DNA of 10,192 nt from Planctomycetota bacterium (lineage in GTDB: Bacteria; Planctomycetota; Phycisphaerae; UBA1845), in NCBI GenBank assembly GCA_022563055.1, contig JADFOB010000020.1, forward strand, positions 1-10,192, written 5' to 3'. Below are positions 6,203 to 10,192 of this stretch, piece by piece; the first letter of the stretch is position 1; every line of letters begins with the position of its first letter. The translations under genes and the position numbers were made by a program. Below the pieces are notes generated by a model that worked only from the letters and a program-made list of their open reading frames with translations, searched no databases and was not told the DNA's origin.

Positions 6203-6658
6203 ATGGCGAGTTACAATCGCATCGTGTTGATGGGCAATCTGACCCGTGAACCAGAGTTGAGTTACACACCGGCGAATACTGCGGTGTGCAAGTTCAGCAT
6301 AGCGACGAACCGGAAATGGAAGGACCGCGAAGGCGCCGAACGCGAGGAGGTGTGCTTCGTCGACTGCGTCCTCTTCGGGCGCAGTGCCGAGACGTTCAAC
6401 CAGTACATGTCGAAGGGGCGGCAGGTTCTCGTCGAAGGCCGGTTGACGTTGAACCGGTGGACAACGTCCGAAGGCGACAAACGCAGCAAGCACGAGGTGT
6501 TCGTCGAGAACTTCACGTTCCTTGGTGGCGGACGAGGCCCAGAGGGTGGCCAGGGTGGTCAGACGGAAGCCCCGGCGGCGACGGCGACGGCGCCTGCACC
6601 GAGCGGCGCGAGCACGGACGGACCCCCGCCGCCGATGGATGATGGCATCCCGTTCTAA
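6203..6658 (+). CDS. ssb: single-stranded DNA-binding protein
   Basis: SSB coats single-stranded DNA at forks and recruits replication and repair proteins. The OB-fold occupies about residues 1-107: MASYNRIVLMGNLTREPEL (1-19), FSIATNRKW (31-39), EEVCFVDCVLFGRSAE (48-63), KGRQVLVEGRL (71-81) and KHEVFVENFTFLG (96-108). A Gly/Ala/Thr/Pro linker follows (109-144), and the protein ends in the conserved acidic tip MDDGIPF (145-151) that binds partner proteins. The length of 151 residues is typical. The ATG at 6203 has GAGGG at 6191-6195. It lies 59 nt after rpsF, the usual neighbour. rpsR, normally next, is absent. Confidence 0.97.
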   Translation: MASYNRIVLMGNLTREPELSYTPANTAVCKFSIATNRKWKDREGAEREEVCFVDCVLFGRSAETFNQYMSKGRQVLVEGRLTLNRWTTSEGDKRSKHEVFVENFTFLGGGRGPEGGQGGQTEAPAATATAPAPSGASTDGPPPPMDDGIPF

Positions 6659-6709
6659 AGCGCACGCTCGAAGGAGTGCTGTGCCTGAACGCTGGAACGA
6701 GTTGAGCTG

Positions 6710-6751
6710 GCTGATAGCTGACGGCTGAAAGCTGATGGCTAAAAACTAACG
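6710..6751. repeat. tandem heptamer repeat (GCTGANN) between ssb and rplI
   Basis: Six units of seven bases follow one another: GCTGATA, GCTGACG, GCTGAAA, GCTGATG, GCTAAAA and a degenerate ACTAACG. The first four share GCTGA. Short tandem heptamers of this kind are known from cyanobacterial genomes (STRR sequences); whether these are related is unknown. No open frame uses them convincingly. Confidence 0.7.
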
Positions 6752-6773
6752 TCTTACGATGAGGTTCATGCGA

Positions 6774-6790
6774 TCCCGCTTTTGGCGGGA
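6774..6790 (+). promoter_or_regulatory. hairpin in rplI leader
   Basis: TCCCGC (6774-6779) pairs perfectly with GCGGGA (6785-6790) around a TTTTG loop. Two more C-G pairs (6771-6772 with 6791-6792) form if A6773 is bulged. It ends 24 nt before the rplI ATG and upstream of its GGGAG (6797-6801). There is no T run after it, so a regulatory or processing element fits better than a terminator. Function is not shown. Confidence 0.35.
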
Positions 6791-6814
6791 CGTTGTGGGA
6801 GTTGAGAACGGATC

Positions 6815-7351
6815 ATGAAACTGCTGTTGTGCAAGAGCATCGTCAAACTCGGGATCGTTGGTGATATTATCGACGTGGCACCGGGCTACGGGAGGAATTA
6901 CCTGGTTCCACAGGGTCTAGCCACGGAACCGACGCCGGCCAACATGCGCGCGCTCGCCGAGGCGCGGCGAAACGCCGAGGAGGAGCGTGTCCAGCAGCAG
7001 GCCCAGTTGAAGCAGCTGGCGGCACGAATCGACGGCGTCGAGGTGACGATCCGTTCCAAAGCCAACGAGACAGGCCACCTGTACGGTTCCGTCGGTCCTC
7101 GTGAGATTGTCGCTGCACTGGCGGAAGAGCAGTATTACATCGAACCGGAACAGGTCGTCCTCCCGGAGCCGATTCGCCAGTTGGATAACGTGGCGGTCGA
7201 GGTGCGTTTTGGGGAAGATCTCACGAGCACCATCAAAGTGTGGGTGGTCCGGGACAAGACGGAGCCGGGCGACGATGAGGATGAAGGCCCTTCCCAGGGC
7301 GCTACCAGCGGCATGGAGGCCGACACTCATGGCGACAGTCCCGGTCAGTAA
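6815..7351 (+). CDS. rplI: 50S ribosomal protein bL9 with acidic C-terminal tail
   Basis: bL9 is the elongated large-subunit protein at the L1 stalk base that helps maintain frame and ribosome spacing. The N-domain signature is clear: MKLLLCKSIVKLGIVGDIID (1-20) and VAPGYGRNYLVPQGLA (21-36). A charged central helix spans about 41-75. The C-domain shows SKANETGHLYGSVG (81-94), IVAAL (98-102), and VAVEVRFGEDLTSTIKVWVV (126-145). A 30-residue acidic tail (about 149-178) makes it 178 residues against about 150 in typical members. The ATG at 6815 has GGGAG 13 nt upstream, a rather long spacing. Its 3' end overlaps the start of dnaB by 23 nt, and the tail codons contain the dnaB Shine-Dalgarno. Confidence 0.96.
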   Translation: MKLLLCKSIVKLGIVGDIIDVAPGYGRNYLVPQGLATEPTPANMRALAEARRNAEEERVQQQAQLKQLAARIDGVEVTIRSKANETGHLYGSVGPREIVAALAEEQYYIEPEQVVLPEPIRQLDNVAVEVRFGEDLTSTIKVWVVRDKTEPGDDEDEGPSQGATSGMEADTHGDSPGQ

Positions 7352-8744
7352 CCCAACGACGCCGACGGCACCGGTCCAGGTCGAGCGAGTTCCGCCGCAG
7401 GATCTGGACGCGGAGATGGCGCTGCTCGGCTCGATGATGATGAGCCGGGATGCCATCGCCGAGGTGATCCCAATCGTCGGACGGACGGACGGCGCCTGGT
7501 TCTACCTACCGGCCCATCAGAAGCTCTTCGAAGTTCTTGTGGACATGTACGACGATCCGGGCAAGGCGATCGACCTGATCGTCGTATCGGACGAGCTGCG
7601 CCGGCGGGATCTGTTCGAGTTCGTCGGCGGGCAGGAGTACATGATCCAGCTCGCCGAGAGCTTCGCCGAGTGGGCGAATGCGGAATACTACGCCGGGATC
7701 GTCCGCGACAAGGGAATGCTGCGCGACCTGATCCAGTGCGCCGGGCGCATTTCGGAACAGGCCTACACCGGCCTCGACGAGACTCGCGAGATTCTCGACC
7801 GGGCGGAACAACAGATCTTCGAAGTGACCGAGCGGCGGATCAGCCGCAACACCCAAGCCATCCGCGAGGCGGTGATCCGCCTCGCCCAGCAGCTTCAGGA
7901 CAAAGAGCACGGGGTCGCCACCGGGCTGCACACCGGGTTTCCGGCGCTCGATGATCTGACCACCGGGTTTCAACCGGGCGACTTCATCATCATCGCCGCT
8001 CGCCCGTCCATGGGCAAAACGGCGATCGGGCTGAACATGGCCCATCATGCGGCGCTGGTGGAGCGCTGTCCGGTCGTGTTTTTCTCGATGGAGATGAGCA
8101 GCGATCAGCTTGCCCAGCGTTTGGTCAGCGCCCACGCCGCCGTGGAGGCGCAGAAGATTCGGCTGCGACTCTTGTCGGAGGAGGACCATTTCAAGCTGCA
8201 AAACGCCTGTCATGCGTTCGAGGATGCTCCGCTGTTTATTGACGATACACCCGGTCTCAGCGCGATGGAACTCCGCTCCAAGGCGCGCCGGTTGCGTCAA
8301 CGGCACGGCATCCAAGCTGTCTTTGTCGACTATCTCCAACTGATGCACGCACCCAAAGCGGAGAGCCGGCAGGTCGAGATCGCCACCATCAGCCGCTCGC
8401 TCAAGAGTCTGGCACGCGAACTGGAAATCCCCGTGATCGCCATGGCGCAGCTCAACCGAATGCCCGAGGGTCGTCAGGACAAACGGCCCTTCATGAGTGA
8501 TCTGCGAGAATCCGGCGCCATCGAGCAGGATGCGGACGTCATTCTTCTGTTGCACCGCGAGGAGTATTACAAGCCCGACGACGATGAGGTGAAGGGCAAG
8601 GCGGAGTTGATCATCGCCAAGCAGCGTAACGGACCCGTCGGTACGGTCGACCTTCAGTTCGACAAGAGAATCACGCGGTTCGCGCCGCTGGCGAAAGGCC
8701 CCGCGCTGCAGTTCGTGCCCGAGCAGGACACCGTGCCGTTCTGA
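7329..8744 (+). CDS. dnaB: replicative DNA helicase DnaB
   Basis: This is the hexameric 5'-3' helicase that unwinds the replication fork. The 471 residues start with a Thr/Pro-rich lead and then the N-terminal primase-interaction domain (PPQDLDAEMALLGSMM, 22-37). The RecA-type core has Walker A ARPSMGKTA (224-232), FFSMEMS (251-257) with the likely catalytic Glu255, Walker B VFVDYLQL (331-338), AQLNR (373-377), SDLRESGAIEQDAD (390-403) and KQRNGPVGT (431-439), which holds the arginine finger region. No intein interrupts the motifs. The start is ATG at 7329 with GGAGG at 7315-7319 and a 9-nt spacer, inside the end of rplI. Coupled translation with rplI is likely. Earlier in-frame codons only shadow rplI. 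Confidence 0.98.
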   Translation: MATVPVSNPTTPTAPVQVERVPPQDLDAEMALLGSMMMSRDAIAEVIPIVGRTDGAWFYLPAHQKLFEVLVDMYDDPGKAIDLIVVSDELRRRDLFEFVGGQEYMIQLAESFAEWANAEYYAGIVRDKGMLRDLIQCAGRISEQAYTGLDETREILDRAEQQIFEVTERRISRNTQAIREAVIRLAQQLQDKEHGVATGLHTGFPALDDLTTGFQPGDFIIIAARPSMGKTAIGLNMAHHAALVERCPVVFFSMEMSSDQLAQRLVSAHAAVEAQKIRLRLLSEEDHFKLQNACHAFEDAPLFIDDTPGLSAMELRSKARRLRQRHGIQAVFVDYLQLMHAPKAESRQVEIATISRSLKSLARELEIPVIAMAQLNRMPEGRQDKRPFMSDLRESGAIEQDADVILLLHREEYYKPDDDEVKGKAELIIAKQRNGPVGTVDLQFDKRITRFAPLAKGPALQFVPEQDTVPF

Positions 8745-8972
8745 CGAGCCGGTTCAAGCTCTGTCACCCTCGGCCTGACCGACGCGCGTGCCACTGCTCT
8801 TGAGCCGTGCTATTCGTCCGGGCGGTGGCCCATGTCCTGGGGACGTGGGTTCTCGATTCCTGGACGCGACGGATCGGTTCATCGTGCATGTCGGAGGGAG
8901 CGAATCGCGCCCCCACCTTCGAACGCGGTGGGCCACCCGGCTTAATGCCACAATGGATGGCCCCACCCATTA

Positions 8973-9016
8973 GTTGATGCTTCCCCGACGCCAAGTTGAC
9001 GCTGCCCCGACGCCAA
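8973..9016. repeat. 22-bp tandem duplication upstream of hldE
   Basis: Unit 1 (8973-8994) and unit 2 (8995-9016) are directly adjacent and differ at only two positions (T/C at unit position 6, T/G at position 10). Both contain CCCCGACGCCAA. Each begins with a -35-like hexamer, TTGATG in the first and TTGACG in the second, so the duplication may have shaped the hldE promoter. Confidence 0.75.
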
Positions 9017-9025
9017 GCCTACCAT
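8996..9025 (+). promoter_or_regulatory. possible sigma70-type promoter for hldE
   Basis: TTGACG at 8996-9001 (5 of 6 consensus bases) and TACCAT at 9020-9025 (4 of 6) are separated by 18 nt. Transcription would start near 9032, giving a leader of about 57 nt before the ATG at 9089. The match is moderate and the -35 lies inside the 22-bp duplication. Confidence 0.35.
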
Positions 9026-9088
9026 GCTCATCTTGTCGGCGACGTCAGCCGCCGAATCACGGTTGCGTGGGCGAGATGGAAGGTTGTG

Positions 9089-10192
9089 ATGCAGGAGCTA
9101 ACCGGCTACGTGCGATCCTTTTCGGGGCGGAGGATCCTGCTGATCGGGGATCTGATTCTGGATCGCTATATCTATGGGGACGCCGAGCGAATCAGCCCGG
9201 AGGCTCCCGTACCCGTCCTTCGCGTAGTTGAGAAGCGCGAGGCGGTCGGCGGAAGTGCGAATGTGGCATCCTGCCTGGTGGCTCTGGGCGTTCGGGTCGT
9301 CTGCTGCGGCGTGATCGGTCGGGATCGGGACGGTGAGACGCTTACGGCCCTCCTGGAGGAGCTGGGGACGGACACTTCGGCGCTGATGTCCCTGGCGGAT
9401 CGTCCGACCACCACGAAAACTCGCCTTGTCGGTCTCGCTCAACATCGACACCGGCAGCAGTTGCTCCGGGTCGACGAGGAGGACGTTAGCCCGCTACCAG
9501 CCGATTGTGCGCAAAAGCTGATCGAGCTCGCCCGGGCGCACGTCGCGCAAGCGGATGTAATCTGTATCGAGGACTACGACAAAGGAATCGTCACGGAATC
9601 GTTGGTCAGCGCGGTGGTGCAAGAGGCACGGCGGGCGGGCCGCCCCGTTTTCGTCGACCCGGCCCGGCTCACGGACTATCAGCGTTACGCCGGTGCCGAC
9701 ATCCTGACACCCAACCGCCAGGAGCTGTCCATCGTCTCGGGTCGGGCGCTCGACTCGCTGGATGAGGTCGCCAAGGCCGCTCGAACGCTTCTTGAAAAGG
9801 TGGATGCCCGGGCGATTGTGACGACGGTCGATCGTGATGGCGCGGTGTTGGTGGACCGAGTGAATGACTGGCAACATCTGCCGACCGTACCGCGCAGCGT
9901 CTACGATAACACCGGCGCCGGTGACGCAGTGCTGGCGATGCTGGCCGCCGCGACCGCCTCGGGGGCGGATCTGGTCAGCGCCGTCAGGTTGGCCAACGTC
10001 GCCGGCGGTCTCGAGGTCGAGCGTTTTGGCTGCGTACCGATCACCGCGGAAGAGATCCTGGCGGAACTCCGACTCGAAGATCGTCTGGCCAACGGTAAGC
10101 TGCGCAGCGTCGAGGACTTGAGCGGCGAGCTGGCGCTTCGCCGTGACCGCGGCGAGACGGTCCTCTTCACGCACGGTTGCTACGCCCTACTT
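9089..10192 (+). CDS. hldE: bifunctional heptose-7-phosphate kinase / heptose-1-phosphate adenylyltransferase, 3' end outside window
   Basis: HldE phosphorylates D-glycero-beta-D-manno-heptose 7-phosphate and later adenylylates the 1-phosphate, supplying ADP-heptose for the LPS inner core. The PfkB-type kinase domain is complete: LLIGDLILDRYIYGD (17-31), RISPEAPVPVL (34-44), VGGSANVA (53-60), a central IEDYDKG (160-166), FVDPA (188-192), TPNRQE (207-212) and the catalytic NTGAGDA (274-280, Asp279 the likely base). A linker leads to the nucleotidyltransferase domain, which begins at VLFTHGCYALL (358-368) and is cut by the window end before the expected HxGH. That motif deviates from the usual FTNGCFDLL. 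The start is ATG at 9089 with GGAAGG at 9078-9083; an in-frame GTG directly before it is possible but badly spaced. There are 368 codons in the window. It is separated from dnaB by a gene-free stretch and probably has its own promoter. Confidence 0.93.
   Translation, partial: MQELTGYVRSFSGRRILLIGDLILDRYIYGDAERISPEAPVPVLRVVEKREAVGGSANVASCLVALGVRVVCCGVIGRDRDGETLTALLEELGTDTSALMSLADRPTTTKTRLVGLAQHRHRQQLLRVDEEDVSPLPADCAQKLIELARAHVAQADVICIEDYDKGIVTESLVSAVVQEARRAGRPVFVDPARLTDYQRYAGADILTPNRQELSIVSGRALDSLDEVAKAARTLLEKVDARAIVTTVDRDGAVLVDRVNDWQHLPTVPRSVYDNTGAGDAVLAMLAAATASGADLVSAVRLANVAGGLEVERFGCVPITAEEILAELRLEDRLANGKLRSVEDLSGELALRRDRGETVLFTHGCYALL

Larger units (their letters stand above)
8745..9088. 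other. 344-nt gene-free stretch between dnaB and hldE
   Basis: No open frame here has a Shine-Dalgarno or a recognisable product. It contains a distant inverted repeat (CGGTTCAAG at 8750-8758 with CTTGAGCCG at 8799-8807, one G-U pair) just after dnaB but without a T run. It also contains a 6-bp hairpin (CCCACC 8912-8917 with GGTGGG 8927-8932), a 22-bp tandem duplication (8973-9016) and a possible promoter before hldE. The GGTGGCCCA/GGGCCACC-type patches look like remnants of dispersed repeats, which is only an impression. Confidence 0.5.

Noticed and set aside
7506..8555. Long - strand open frame opposite dnaB (about 349 codons)
   Set aside because: dnaB on the + strand is unambiguous, and the antisense product has no recognisable motif.
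8754..8994. Short overlapping frames on both strands in the dnaB-hldE gap
   Set aside because: They have no Shine-Dalgarno and no recognisable product. The stretch looks like non-coding, repeat-derived DNA.
1..10192. CRISPR array, insertion sequence, phage or defence genes
   Set aside because: No regularly spaced repeats, transposase, integrase or defence-type domains were seen in any supportable gene.

Overview
The window is GC-rich bacterial chromosome, dominated by one-directional housekeeping genes on the + strand. No mobile-element genes, CRISPR array or rRNA genes were seen. The gene order, large ribosomal proteins with extra tails, an ADP-heptose (LPS core) gene, a tRNA without an encoded CCA and a tiny exported Cys-containing protein suggest a Gram-negative-type, probably uncultured, bacterium. 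Planctomycetota (Phycisphaerae-like) is my best guess. That assignment is inference from gene content, not from a search.

Left edge (1-1617): the 3' end of an unrecognised and noticeably AT-richer reading frame comes first. A polytopic membrane protein with an intramembrane HELLH zinc-protease motif follows. Converging on it from the - strand is a 69-residue exported or lipoprotein-like small protein with a clear Shine-Dalgarno sequence. A small hairpin lies between the two convergent genes.

Middle left (1618-5428): a gene-poor stretch carries a good sigma70-type promoter and then tRNA-Gln(UUG). The compact operon glmU(short)-prs-rplY/ctc-pth follows, matching the classic glmU-prs-ctc-pth order known from Bacillus. 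GlmU keeps its uridylyltransferase domain but stops after a few turns of the beta-helix, so its acetyltransferase half is absent.

Middle right (5429-8744): a 95-bp inverted-repeat element separates pth from rpsF-ssb-rplI-dnaB, the second conserved replication/translation cluster. rpsR, usually between ssb and rplI, is missing. Its place is taken by a 156-nt gap holding heptamer repeats and a hairpin. rplI and dnaB overlap by 23 nt and are probably translationally coupled.

Right edge (8745-10192): a 344-nt gene-free stretch with a 22-bp tandem duplication and a possible promoter leads into hldE. Its sugar-kinase domain is complete, and the gene runs off the window at the start of the nucleotidyltransferase domain, whose signature looks unusual.

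Together the main block couples precursor supply (UDP-GlcNAc, PRPP) with translation (tRNA-Gln, bL25, Pth, bS6, bL9) and replication (SSB, DnaB). I see no convincing new defence or mobile system. The points most worth checking are the short GlmU, the inverted-repeat element, the leader before the tRNA, the membrane protease and small protein pair, and the atypical HldE motif.
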